From Sepiola atlantica (Eukaryota; Mollusca; Cephalopoda; Sepiida; Sepiolidae), in the NCBI GenBank assembly GCA_963556195.1, contig OY744523.1, forward strand, positions 80,164,497 through 80,228,496: DNA of 64,000 bases. The letters are read 5' to 3'. The notes under the pieces were generated by a model, which saw only the letters and a list, made by a program, of their open reading frames with translations, was not told the DNA's origin and searched no databases. Made by a program: the position numbers and the translations under genes. Shown in pieces: positions 12,251-23,260 of the stretch (position 1 is the stretch's first letter; every line of letters begins with the position of its first letter).

Positions 12251-12397
12251 GGTTCCATTTGAAATTCCATATAGATTCCAGAGTGCAACAGAAAGATTCC
12301 CAAGTTCAACAAGATAGACCTGAAGAAGGTCAAAGATTACATCGACTGAAAACGTTGTGAGAATAACATCCAAGATGAGAATAGTAGTCCGAATAAT
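12251..12397 (-). repeat. Inverted repeat, right arm (partner 11856-12000)
   Basis: Begins GGTTCCATTTGAAATTCC and ends CCGAATAAT. It contains CCTGAAGAAGGTCAAAG and CTGAAAACGTTGTGAG on the + strand, better preserved than in the left arm. Confidence 0.75.
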
Positions 12398-13826
12398 GTA
12401 AACAATACAAATTTTATTTTATGTTATTGGCACTATAATAACATACTTGCCTATAGTTTATTTTTTAGTCCCTCCTGGAAAACTGGGATAATTAAAACAT
12501 TTTTTTCACTTATGACCAAATTAAAATTGTCATGGAAATTAACTAGTTTTTTCTTTGTTTTTGGGTTGTTGTTTTTTTAAGAATATAACATTACAACTAA
12601 CATTTTATTTCTTCTGTATAAGTTTAAAAATGTGAAAACCATATAAATCCATTTCTTTTATAACGAAAATAAACAACAATTGGTTACATACGTAACCAAT
12701 TCTACACCTGAGAATCAGTCGTGTGTTAGAAGACTAACAAAAAAAGAGATGTTATTTTCCTTTACATAATACAAATAAACCACTTAATTTCTTGCACTCT
12801 CTGGTTGTACTACATTTAATTAAATCTTTACAGTCGTTTTTTCGTTGTTTACGTATAATACAGCTGTATAAAACTTATGACGTTTTAATTTTCGTACTTA
12901 AAAAAAATACAACAAATCCTTTTTGTTTTTCAGTTTCATACGAGAAACATAAAAACATGACAAATGAATACTTTTGAATATATCGAACTAGCCGGCCGTA
13001 TCTGCCATTGCCAGGCAGTGTAATTGGCCAATGAAATACGTTAGGTTAAACAGGCGAGTTCAATGAGTTTTGGGATCTCTTGTGTACCAGAAATCCCAAA
13101 ACCTGTTAAACTCAAATTAATTTAAGTAAATGAAATAGGAATTAATTACATTTCCGGCTTCCCCCTATAAGGATACGACAAAAGAATTTCATTCTTCCTG
13201 TGACCCCTTTTTGTATTAATAAAATTGTTACTTTTATATTTCCGGCTCTAAGTGACTTACACATTATTTTATTATTTACCGTTAATCAATTATTGAAATC
13301 AAAAATACAATAGTGTAAAGTATTAAAAAAAAAAAACTGATTAAAAATTCTATTTAAAGATAATTTAATTAAGAAATGAAATCAACCAGAACACATTTCC
13401 CGTTTGTTAGCAAGTCAATTATTTTAATCTTTTGTTAATACTTGAAAAAAAAAGAATAACTTTGTGACCCTTCGAAATTTGAAAAGAAATTTGGAAGCCT
13501 TTAAACTGTTGAATAGAAAGTCATTTAACTGGCTTTAAAATTTTTAGCAAATCCTCATGAATTAAGTTTTGTAAGCTATTTACATCTAATAATTATAGAA
13601 ATAGAGATTAAAATAACATATAGGAGTGTACTCTCACTTAATTCCCATTCATAATTATAATTTTGAAGAATTTGTTCAACCCCTTTCTGGTGGGAAGGCC
13701 CTACTGTTTCCCCACTCTCTGTTTTAATCCAGCAAGTTTGGCTGTCCATCAGAAAATTTATTCCATGGTCTGAACCACCATCTCGAGTTAGCTAATTAAT
13801 GCTTTTCTGGTTAACTTGCCAACTGG
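12398..13826. other. AT-rich non-coding DNA
   Basis: No gene recognised. Short open frames are low in complexity and unrelated to anything I know. Confidence 0.5.
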
Positions 13827-14074
13827 GTTATTTCTCTGATCTTCTCTTACCTCGGAAGTTATTTCTCTGGTCGTCTCTTAACCCGAAAGTTATTTCTCTG
13901 GTCGTCTCTTACCCCGAAAGTCATTTCTCTGGTCGTCTCTTACCCCGAAAGTAATTTCTCTGGTCGTCTCTTACCCCGAAAGTCATTTCTCTGGTCGTCT
14001 CTTACCCCGAAAGTCATTTCTCTGGTCGTCTCTTACCCCGAAAGTCATTTCTCTGGTCGTCTCTTACCCCGAAG
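13827..14074. repeat. Tandem repeat, eight 31-bp units
   Basis: Eight head-to-tail copies of a 31-bp unit, GTCATTTCTCTGGTCGTCTC followed by TTACCCCGAAA. The first two units are the most divergent and the last is cut short by GGAAAAGG. There are no unique spacers, so this is a minisatellite and not a CRISPR-like array. Confidence 0.95.
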
Positions 14075-15129
14075 GAAAAGGAATTTACTTGATCTTTTAT
14101 CAACTTTCTTTTCTTAATTTCTTAACCCTAACCCTAACTCCTGATCATGCCTAAACGCAATTGTATGCTTTGGAATCCTCACCATATCTTTCTATTGACC
14201 TTAGAGGGAAATTAAGTTTATCATTTCTCAATTTTATTTATTTTTCTTTTGACTGGGGGATCTACCAATTAATAATTGAAGGCCTGGAAATGTTCACTAC
14301 TAACGTGTATTATATATTATCGCATTATTATTACTGAAATAAATCCGTGCCATTACATTTTTTTACTGGACTTCTGGACTGATTTTTATTGTTTTTTTCT
14401 ATTTGATATTACTTGCTACATCTATTCGAATGAACCTGGTATTACTTGCTATTCGAACAAATTCCCCAGAATTCCTGAAAAAGATGACAGTCAAGTTTTC
14501 TTTTCCTTTCGGTTTAATATCACTTAGCTGGTTAGGGCTCTCAGTTTTATATCTGTCTGGGGCATGTTGAGTCTTTGAATTATTTTTGTAAATATAATTT
14601 TCTCACTACTATTTCAAATCATTAATTTATCTTATTCCTGTAACCCCCCCCCCCATCTCCCCACACACACCACAGTGTAAAACAAAGCCTGTAAAGAATG
14701 GCTAGTTTTCTAAATTGCATTCTCAATTTAGTCTCTCATAATCTACACATCTCATTTGACCCATGTATCTTCATGGTCCTAACTGGTGCGGTTCAGTCAA
14801 CATACAAAAAAAGTAACAAAGAAAATATTTTTACATTTAAAAAAAAATTTTTCTATCAGGTCCAGCAAAAAAAAACCTCCCTCACTTTTGTTCAGATCAT
14901 CGACTTATTCTTTCTTTTTTGGGGCTTCAACAATCAAACCAACTAATTTTCCTTTTATCATAGCAAAAGCAATAGGCTACAATTAATGTTCATTTAAATG
15001 TCGCCGTGAAATTTTCTAATTTTGTATATCTCATTGAAATTTTATAAACTCACATACCAGATTGCATTGCGGGATTTGTTTTTGTTAAAAAAAGAATTCC
15101 CAACCTAGTTAAAATTACCTTTTATTTAT

Positions 15130-15178
<49 letters not shown>

Positions 15179-15597
15179 TGACTCATGGCAAAAGAAACGG
15201 ATTGTAAAAAATACATCTCACAGAAATTAAAATTAAAAATTAAAAACACATTGTTGTTGGAATATAAAATGAACCTGACATATATGCTCTGTTACTGATT
15301 GACAATCATCGAGCTGAATCTTTTAAAGAGATTGCTAATTAAAAGGCACTGATAGTATATGCTAATACATATATTGTCATGATATATATATATACACACA
15401 CACGTATTACTACTCATTTGGATTTACTACTAATTTGAAAAAAGACTATTTTTCTACTCTATCATGATTTAGAATTCAATTTTGTTTTTTCCATTGACTT
15501 GTACAAGTATAATCTGATTGTGCTATTATTATATTTATACCCATATTTTCTTTTTAACAAAGAACAATGCTGGAATCTGCCAGTAAGGAATTTGTTA
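14075..15597. other. Non-coding DNA with a telomere-like string and a (TA)n tract
   Basis: Contains TTAACCCTAACCCTAACT at 14122-14139, a C-run near 14645 and a (TA)n microsatellite at about 15137-15174. Several short hydrophobic open frames here have no recognisable homology. Confidence 0.5.
14122..14139. repeat. Interstitial telomere-like repeat
   Basis: TTAACCCTAACCCTAACT, nearly three units of the animal telomere repeat. Similar short strings occur at 8810-8820, 24547-24560 and 38633-38644. Confidence 0.7.
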
Positions 15598-15890
15598 AGC
15601 AGCCATCATACAGGTCCATGAGGAAAAAGAGTGAGAGTCACACCGTGTGTCATCCATCGGGGATTGAACTAGAGTGTTCCACTTACAAGATAGATTTTTG
15701 TTATTTTTGTGCGATGACGAGAGTTCACTTATGAAAATGAGCATTCTTTTACACGGGCGAATTCGTGTTGAGATAAAAAGAGTAATAACTTTCCTCCCCG
15801 ACAAGGCGCAGGGTAAAAAGTTGACCTAACTAGTTTGGACCACGTTGAGTGTTCAGCGAGATAGAAAGATAAAGAGACGTTTTCAGATAC
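15598..15890 (+). repeat. Direct repeat left of LTR element A; candidate LTR fragment
   Basis: Aligns, with gaps and many substitutions, to 20032-20300 in the same orientation. Shared pieces include GGGATTGAACT, GAGTTCACTTAT, AAATGAGCATT and GAGATAAAAAG, and later GAGACGTTTTC with GATACAAAAAA. The two copies bracket the retroelement, which fits decayed LTRs. A GTTCAATCC B-box-like string on the opposite strand means a SINE is the alternative. Confidence 0.5.
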
Positions 15891-16736
15891 AAAAAAAACC
15901 TACAAGTTATTTCAGCATTTTTCTGGAAACTATTAGCAGGCAAAACTTTGTGGCATTGAACAAGCTGGCCATTCTCTTTTAAAGAGTTGCGACAATATTA
16001 AGCGGCCCTGCGAAGTGCAGGGCCTAGAATACAACGCTAGTGTGAATTAGCCACGAGCTTATTCAAAGTCAAGCATCATATTAGGTTTCCAGTATAAACA
16101 AATGAGAGGGTTAAAAAAACATACTTTGATCACCCTGGTAAATGAACTCCCCATCTCAATTTCAATCGATTCTAAATCGTATTTTGGTTTTAATTGTTTT
16201 CGTATTGACCTTTCTGCCCTCGAATGTTAATTGCAATTTAGGTCATATCGTTTTTCGGTCCAAATGAAATATACACTTTTTGTTAAAAATTATTATCATT
16301 TTTTTTCGCTTATGACACGTTGCTCTCTCATTGTTGTTCTCGTGGTGTGATCTTATTGGATGCTGACAAGAATTCGTCCCCCTCCTCGTAGAGGTCGGCG
16401 CATTCTCAATAAGAGTAGAGAGAGTCGAGACAGTGAGTTCCCCAGAGACAGACTTGGGCGGCCACTAAACAAGGAAGGTCGCGCGTTCGGCCGCTCGTTT
16501 GGATGGCGCGTTGGCTGTAGTATTCACCCCCCATCATTTTAAGTAGACAAGTTAGTTCAACTTATGACTTAATTAAGAACTTGCGATCGTAAATGGATTC
16601 ACAAACAGAGATAGACGACGAAATAGTTTAACACAGAGGACATTTTATCAACAGATAGATTTTCAATTCAAGTGTAAAATTAATTCTTTCTTTTAATCGT
16701 TTAATAATTATTTCTTACCAAAAAAACATCGCCGAG
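15891..16736. other. Non-coding, probable leader of LTR element A
   Basis: The part from about 16345 to 16540 is clearly richer in G and C than the surroundings and contains CpG, as an LTR or 5' leader might. No primer-binding site was identified. A short open frame at 16360-16542 is arginine-rich and unrecognised. Confidence 0.35.
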
Positions 16737-17210
16737 TTGTTTGCCATTATTCCTATTGTCGATTTGTTCTGCTTGTATAACCTTGCCTTCACAGAGACGA
16801 GAATCAACGAGCCAGCATCATCATCTACATCATCATCCGACCTAGAGGAGATTCGACCGACGTCTTTTTTTTATTGCCACTACGACGATCATCGGCCAAA
16901 AGAGTGTTCACGGTCTGGCAAGATTTCTGTGAAGAGAACCAGCGGTGTGAGCACACCGATACAGACGACGAGCGGGATACATGTTTATAACTGGCTCCGT
17001 GACGCAGGATCAGAGTGGGGTATCTGTTATACTTGGCACCGCGATCAGGATATCAAACACCTGTGTGTGAGTGACCAACTAGATACCCATGGGTGTCGAA
17101 GAGAGTGGGGTACCTTTACAGGTTGCCTGAACAGACTTTCATATATGTATTTGTGGTCGGACTCCCAGTTAGTGAAGAAACTCTATAATCATAGAGGCGA
17201 TGCCAATTGA
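16737..17210 (+). pseudogene. Open frame in the gag/protease position of element A, unassigned
   Basis: A 157-codon frame with a serine-rich stretch (EPASSSTSSSD) and then FFYCHYDDHRPKECSRSGK, which faintly resembles the Cys/His segment before the protease of some Ty3/gypsy polyproteins. It is followed by GIHVYNWLRD and an RDQDIKHL block. No intact DT/SG protease motif is seen in this frame. It lies just upstream of the zinc-knuckle region of element A and does not match the gag of sister element B, so it may be a separate gypsy fragment. Function not assigned. Confidence 0.35.
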
Positions 17211-17325
17211 ATAGCTACTTGAGCGCCATCATCAGGGATGAAGCAGAACTTGGGGAATATGTTGTAATGGCCACGCAGTAGACCTGAAGTGGTTTTAGAA
17301 GTCCGCAGAGGACGGATTCACGTGC

Positions 17326-17895
17326 CAAAGTGAATTGCTTCCACTGTGGGTGGAATGGCTACATTGAAAAGGATTGCACGGACAGAAGACATGGATGCAT
17401 TGCTGCTTCCAGTCTGGCGAGACTGGACACATATCCTCATACTGTCTGGGAAAAGGGTTAGGGGACAAGATGTCAGTACCGCTATGCTTCCTGGACAATG
17501 AGGCCTAACCGATCATCAGAGTTTATGTCTACCAAACACCTTGCTCAACGCTTCTTGATTCAGACTGCTCTCATACCATACTTAGTGCAAGGTTATGCCG
17601 TACCTGAAGCAGGAGGAGTGTTCAAATAACAACAATAAATGATGAGACACAGGCGTGCTGTGGAGTAGCGTTAGTAAGGATTTGCACAGACTCTGGGGCA
17701 TCCACTGTGGTGAATGTCCTCATGACTGAGAAAGACATACTAGACTTCGACCTGCTGCTGAGATATGGCTCTATCAAGGCACTAGATGGTGTTCTTATGA
17801 CACCAGCTGGAACCATGAAATTCTCAAAGGCACCGGTGTGTGCTGCACTTTGCATTGATCAGCCAGACTTCAAGATAAAATTCGATCAACGCTAA
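17326..17895 (+). pseudogene. Element A: zinc knuckles and aspartic protease region
   Basis: The first knuckle, CFHCGWNGYIEKDC (17336-17377), has tyrosine where the zinc-binding histidine is expected. The second, CFQSGETGHISSYC (17404-17445), has lost its second cysteine and lies in a different frame, so a frameshift separates them. Next comes the protease with LLDSDCSHTIL at about 17551-17583; the canonical D-T/S-G is here D-S-D. The block then continues as VNVLMTEKDILDFDLLLRYG, the flap-side region that joins protease to RT, and ends at 17895. Both RNA-binding and protease functions look lost. Confidence 0.75.
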
Positions 17896-17989
17896 AAGAT
17901 CTGAACTGCATTGTTAAAATGAACGCACAATAAAGTACCAATCAAACTATGGAATGATGTCAGAGTACTCTGGAGCTGTGAACGTTAGT

Positions 17990-18460
17990 GCCGCATATAA
18001 ACAAGAGCTTGATGTCTGGATCAAAGATGGCTGGATAATTCTGTACCCCAACCAAAAGCTTGGACCTCCAAAAGGTCTTATCCCTTTAATGGCAGTAATA
18101 CAACATAATAAGTAAAAGGTGCGACGAGTCTTGGGTTACCATGGGCTCAATCAATACATAGAGGCTTACACAGCTGATACCGATATATGTGCAAGCAAGT
18201 TGAGGGAGTGGTGCCAAAAAGGATCGAACGTATTATTGTTCAATCTGAGACGTGCCTATCTGCAGGCACGGGTTAACAAAATTTTATGGCCATTCCAGAT
18301 GGTGGTATTTCGTGGCAAGAGATACTGGTTTTGGGTTGAATGTGGTGCCGAAGATCAGGAAGACCATCGTCGGTACTGTGTTATCCCAGGAGGGGACCGT
18401 CGAAAAGATAACATCGGCGCACCTCAACGACATTTACATCAATGAAAATGTCTAGTCAGC
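17990..18460 (+). pseudogene. Element A: reverse transcriptase
   Basis: Starts around EYSGAV, then KLGPPKGLIPLMAVIQHNK, where a TAA (18114-18116) interrupts. From 18119 the fingers and palm read GLNQYIEAYTADTD, LREWCQKGSNVLLFNLRRAY and WPFQMVVFRGKRYWF. A one-base shift then moves the reading to FGLNVVPKIRKTIVGTVLSQ and AHLNDIYINENV. The catalytic Y-x-D-D box is altered to HLND, losing the first aspartate. The copy cannot encode active enzyme. Confidence 0.8.
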
Positions 18461-18906
18461 AACGCATATCCATGCAAAAGGCGGTTTGGCTTGAAGTTCA
18501 AGGATCCAGAGCGGCTTGGGGACAGAGCACGCATGCTGGACCTGGACATCAGGGAGGAGGATGGCGCCTTGTAATGGAATGAGGAAATGTGATTTCCGTC
18601 ATCTCTGAAGTTCTCAGAAAACTGACTGTTTTTTCCTTGTGCAGAAAACTCGTGGGCCACCTGCCAATGTGTGACTAGCTTCGCGTGGTAGTGGACATAA
18701 TAAAATGCAGGATGAATGCGGTAAGCAAACGGTGAGACAATCAGACAAGTGATACTCTTCTCGCACGAATGATTGCAGAAAGTGTTGAGATAGCAGCACA
18801 CGAGGACCCAGTCCGGGGAGAGTGGTGTGTCAACGAAAAAGAAATAAACGTAAGGATCGATGTTAGTTCACTTGCGTTGGGAGTTCTGTTGGAGAAAGAT
18901 TGAGCT
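18461..18906 (+). pseudogene. Element A: RT thumb/connection, decayed
   Basis: The reading changes frame several times, with recognisable remnants of the region between RT and RNase H and an approach to the aspartate-containing start of the RNase H fold. Stops and shifts are too frequent to give one reading. Confidence 0.55.
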
Positions 18907-19254
18907 GTGTTGGAGGATGGCTGTTGGTTGCGGCCTGCGAACAATGCCCAGCACATCAATCTGGCTGAGTTAGATGCTGTGATGAAGGGGGTTAACCTAA
19001 CACTACAGTGGCAAGCAAAGGGGTTGCACCTGCATACTGACTACCTTTGCGTCTATCACTGGGTGTCCGACAAGCTGACCAGGAAAGCAAAAAAAATCAC
19101 CAAGGAAGCAAACAAGTGGCTGATAAGACGAAGATTAGACACTTTAAACCAGCTGACACGAGTGCTTCGCAAATGGTATGATGCACTAAAGGTGGGTGCC
19201 GTTAGTCAAACGTGTGTTGCTATAGTGAGCACAATTAGCCAGCAACAGATATAG
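18907..19254 (+). pseudogene. Element A: RNase H
   Basis: RNase H domain of pol, which degrades the RNA strand of the RNA-DNA hybrid. It reads LEDGCWLRPANNAQHINLAE (the E of INLAELDAV is a catalytic carboxylate), then NLTLQWQAK, LHLHTDYLCVYHWVSD (catalytic Asp in HTD) and RKAKKITKEANKWLIRRRLD. This stretch is open for 115 codons, so it is the best preserved part of element A. The sister domain lies at 44059-44322 on the - strand. Confidence 0.85.
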
Positions 19255-19260
19255 GACATC

Positions 19261-19990
19261 TAGGCGTCAAGCACTGTGAGATGTGTCAAGTCAATTGACT
19301 CAGCACCAACGTGGTGGCGAAAAGGACAACTAGAAGCAAGTGATGCATGGCAAAGAGTAGAAATGGATATTACTCATTATAATGACAACTACTTTATTAC
19401 TCGTATCGACTGTGTACCCACTTGTTTTGCGGTTTGGTGACCAATTACAAGACTTGGCAAGTGTTATTTCACAATTATTGTTTGTCTTTTACGAAAGGGG
19501 AACACCGCATGAGATTTTAGCCGATAACGACCTAGTCTTTTACAGCTAGCAAGTCGGACAATTTTTGTGTGAATGGGGAGTTTGACTGCTGCCGAAATGC
19601 GCATATGTACCATTAGGCAATGAAATCGCAGAAAGAAGCCACATCATCATAAAGAGGATTGCTGCTAGGAAAAAGTGCTCCAATAACGAAGCAACGTATT
19701 GGTACAATTTTATCTCGAAGGATTGGAAAAAGTTTTGAGAGAGCAATCAACCTTGTGTAGTCACTTGACATCGATAAGATGGGCAGGCCATATCATGTGG
19801 GAGATCACCTCTGGGTGAAACCGCCAGGCTGTTGATGTATCACCAAATCCAAACGGGAGGGGGGTTACTCCGTGGTCAGTCAGCAATCTGTTCTGGTTGA
19901 TGGAATCCCACACCTCGGACCATATGGAAGAAGAAACTGGAATCCATGTCTCACTTTGAAGAAGCGCACGGATCAAAAGGCCACCGATCA
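19261..19990 (+). pseudogene. Element A: integrase, broken by stops and frameshifts
   Basis: Remnants in order: HLGVKHCEMC (zinc-binding H2C2 part), WQRVEMDITHYNDNYFITRI (first catalytic Asp in MDITH), ILADNDLVF (second Asp) and PLGNEIAERSHHHIKRI (Glu). Next is YHVGDHLWVKPPG, a C-terminal strand motif, ending in SVLVDGIPHLG. Stops fall between most of these pieces. The DNA-joining activity is lost, although all three acidic residues can still be read in pieces. Confidence 0.75.
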
Positions 19991-20031
19991 CCCTGCATCA
20001 TGTGTGATCAAGAGATTGGCGGGGGGAGGGG

Positions 20032-20300
20032 GTAGCTACCATCATATGGGTTCACATGTGTTGAGCATCAGGGATTGAACTCAGAACATTCCACTTAAAA
20101 AGTTAGAATCATATTTTTTGGCGACGCCGTGAGTTCACTTATACAAATGAGCATTGTTTTGTATGGCCAAATTCTCATTGAGATAAAAAGTGCAGTGTGA
20201 AAAGTTGACACGGTCCAAACTTTTCACACTGCACCGGGGAGAAAAGTTCCTACTTTTTTTCAATGAGAGACGTTTTCCGATACAAAAAATACTACAATTT
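20032..20300 (+). repeat. Direct repeat right of LTR element A; candidate LTR fragment
   Basis: Counterpart of 15598-15890 (see there). Contains CAGGGATTGAACTCAG, GTGAGTTCACTTATACAAAT and GAGATAAAAAGTGCAG, then a perfect 17-bp hairpin. A possible polyadenylation signal AATAAA lies further on at 20616-20621. Confidence 0.5.
20190..20234. other. Perfect 17-bp hairpin with 11-nt loop
   Basis: GTGCAGTGTGAAAAGTT is followed by GACACGGTCCA and then its exact complement AACTTTTCACACTGCAC. It lies inside the candidate 3' LTR. The homologous stretch at about 15810-15835 does not keep the perfect palindrome. Confidence 0.9.
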
Positions 20301-23155
20301 GTCCATCCCCTAAAGATAGATGGGCTTTGCAAAGCTAGGACTTTATACAAGGTTAAGATAAGTGCTTTAGAAAAATCTGTTTTCATGCTTCGGAACTGCA
20401 TACACAATTTCTCTGCAAAAAAAAAAAAAAAAAAAGGAACAAAGCAGAAAAAAAGTATATCTGCCCTTATTATGCACATGCGACAAAAACTCTAAAAACT
20501 CTGAATTTTGTTTTCCTGTGTTTGTATTTGAGTAACAGTTTTTTATGTTTTTTGTCTCTTGTAACAATTATCCTTATTCGATTGTACATATGTTAGTATT
20601 CTCTTTTCTTATGTAAATAAATTGTTTCATTTACACTATGCTCGACTTTGTTGCTTCTGGAGGATGGAAAGAAAATGAGACCTGATTTTACGTATCTTAT
20701 TCTTATTTTTTATTATTCATGTCACGCTAATTATTTTTCTTCAGAATCTTAGGAAGATTAGGTGACCGATGCTTAGCAGGTTGCAACATAGTTATTTGCC
20801 ATTATCCAAGCTAGTGTATAAAGCAGGAATAAAAGAAAATCTAGCAAGACAGTTGTAACATAAGTCGATCAGTTTATGGAATGCTGAGACGATTTGTATG
20901 AAACACGGAGTTCCAGGAAATGTTTTTTTGTGTGCATGCGTGCACACGCGCTGGAAATTCAATTAGACTTTTATCAGAGTTGGCACTTAAAATTCAAAAA
21001 ATGTTATTCAGGGTTTTGGTTCTCTGCATGACAAGCCAGGTACAGGGACCAAACTTGCGGTAGGTCTCTGGGTAACATGAATTCCAGTAAAACTGCAGGG
21101 TTCTTTGGCAAGATACAAATATCTCTGGCTTATGGAAATCTGAGCAGAGGTTGATGAGGGATTGGGAACAGCCAATCACTAACTCTGGAATAGACCTCTC
21201 AACATATCTGATGAGTCAATTCCTTTCTTCACATTTTAGATTTTACCTCGCCCACATCAATGATTGAACAACTGTACCCCCCCCCCCCCCAAAAAAAAAG
21301 AAATTTGATTCTCATTGGTTAACCTTTTCTCCATTGTCTCCGTCTCAGATACTATAAATTTGACAATTCTAATTAATATTTTCCATATCATACCCCCCTT
21401 TTCTCGTTCAAATTCGGCCAATGTTTATACAGGTAGATAGAAAAGTATCATTACTGATTGTAACATTTATTATCTATGAATTTATCGCTACTTTTAATCT
21501 ATTTATTTTAATCTTCTTCCAAGATGGCGCTCGATTTTTTGGGAAACTGATTGCTAATTTCAGGCTAAAAAGATGCAAAAAATAGCTTACCCGTATCCAA
21601 CTAGAAACCACCCCGCACTTAGGGTTTGTGGTACCATTAGTCTATTTTATATATGTAATATGTTACACCTTAAATAAGCGACCATCTCAAAAAGAAAAAT
21701 TTGATGAGCATTTTGTTTGACGAAATCGGTTAAGTGAAAGTAGCAAAACAAATTTTGAAATTAGAAAACTTACAAATAGTTTCTAAAAGTTAAAACTGTT
21801 GGTAGTTAAAATATTACATTTTCTATCGTTTGGTAACAGTATGACACAACATGTAACCCTTTCTGGGGAGCTGATGCTCCCCATTACATTTTGCAATCTT
21901 CGTGCCAGACTTAACCATGTAATTTAAAAAAGAAAATTAAAAATTGAAAACTCGCAAAATGTCACTAGGAGATTGTTTATAAAATCCCGAGGTTGACAAG
22001 TAGCAATACCCACTGACCATAAAACAGTTTGGATAATCACAGATTTCAAGATAGTTCTCCTAAAATAGCCCTATTTTAAAAACCAAAGCACTTTAAGTCA
22101 TAAAAATACCACCATTTTGTTCGGAAATGAATATCCTTTCACATGCATTAATAAATAATAATCTACATTATATATTTGTAGAGTTTTCAGCAAATAAAGT
22201 CATAAAAATTTAACGTCAACAATTTACGTCACTTTTTACAATTCAACTTTCAAGTTCTTTGACTTTCAAGTTCTTTAACTTATTTCAAGTTCTTTAACTT
22301 ATTTTTTTAATGGATACATGGTATTTTTTAAGATATTGCAACATATTTATGTGCATTTACTGCAGATTACTTAGAAACCATTAATTTCTGGCGATTTTCA
22401 GTGGCATATTCTGATTCCATGCACAAAAATACACTTATGGCAAATTTCATTGTTTAAGTTCGTGCTTTAACAAAGATATAACATTTTTACTGAAAAATTA
22501 GTGTAAAAAAAATGTGACGAAACGCATATTGTCTTAAAGAGGGAAAAATATCCAATCGTGCAAGGCACAAAAATAGTCATAACTTCCTTATTTTTAGTCA
22601 GATTTTTAAAAAATTTAAAAGATTCTTAGATCATCTAGCTCTTTTATTGAGATATTTTAAGCAAGTTCAATTTTTTCATGTGTATTGCTAATTGTATAAA
22701 ACACTAGCCAATATTCGTTGCTCGGCGCTGCCAGAAAGAAATATAAAAGAATGAATTAAACAACCGACCGAACGCAAATAGGTCACATAGGATATTTTTA
22801 ATGTTTAGACAAAAAATTGGCTTTGGCTTTTAATAGTTAAAAATGTATATACCAACAAAAAGTAGCACTTGGTATTGGAACAAAAATAGAAATTGCCACA
22901 ATTTCCTAAAGATGTCTACTATATTTGTGTGGTCGAGTTTTAACTTTAACGTTTCACCTGTATGATAATAGTTAATTTCAAGCTAGATTATAGGGGGGGG
23001 GGTGTAGAGGTGGTGGTAGGTTTGCAATGCCAAAATCGTTATAAGAGCACTCGAAAAACGGTAAATTTGTAGATTAACACCCTCAGCCCCCCCCCCCAAA
23101 AAAAAATGAGTCTACTTCTTTTTGCCGATTATGTGTAAACACCCTAAAAATATTT
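20301..23155. other. Non-coding DNA
   Basis: No gene recognised. Holds an A-run at 20420-20438, a C-run/A-run block at 21276-21299, a short TTTCAAGTTCTTT tandem repeat at 22247-22301, a G-run near 22993 and a C-run/A-run block at 23088-23106. The sense/antisense open frames around 20190-20495 fall on the hairpin and A-run. Confidence 0.5.
22247..22301. repeat. Short tandem repeat, TTTCAAGTTCTTT-based, three units
   Basis: Three imperfect copies of 16-20 bp, each containing TTTCAAGTTCTTT followed by GA or AACTTA. Confidence 0.85.
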
Positions 23156-23260
23156 GGTGGAAAAGCAAAAACAATAATGCTAGAATGCGTCGGAAATGGG
23201 GAATCATTTTACGTAAAATTTATGCACGAAGCTGATCCCCAATATTTTTCTTTTGTTTTT
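23156..23260 (+). pseudogene. Possible fragment of the transposase-like family of 6774-8089
   Basis: The frame reads GGKAKTIMLECVGNGESFYV and then KFMHEADPQYFSF. The KFMH core with a following aromatic resembles the C-terminal module (VKFMDH) of the gene at 6774-8089. The match is short and could be chance; no other part of that gene was seen nearby. Confidence 0.25.

Larger units (their letters stand above)
17215..20030 (+). mobile_element. LTR retroelement A, degraded gag-pol
   Basis: Ordered remnants of one LTR-retrotransposon polyprotein: zinc knuckles, aspartic protease, reverse transcriptase, RNase H and integrase, all on the + strand but in different frames. Several blocks match element B (42923-47203, - strand) almost word for word, such as the INL-TLQWQ part of RNase H and the link between protease and RT. 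The degenerate direct repeats at 15598-15890 and 20032-20300 may be its LTRs. The pol-linked integrase order suits a Ty3/gypsy-like element. Confidence 0.85.

Noticed and set aside
13827..14074. CRISPR-like array
   Set aside because: Units are directly adjacent with no unique spacers, and the genome is eukaryotic.
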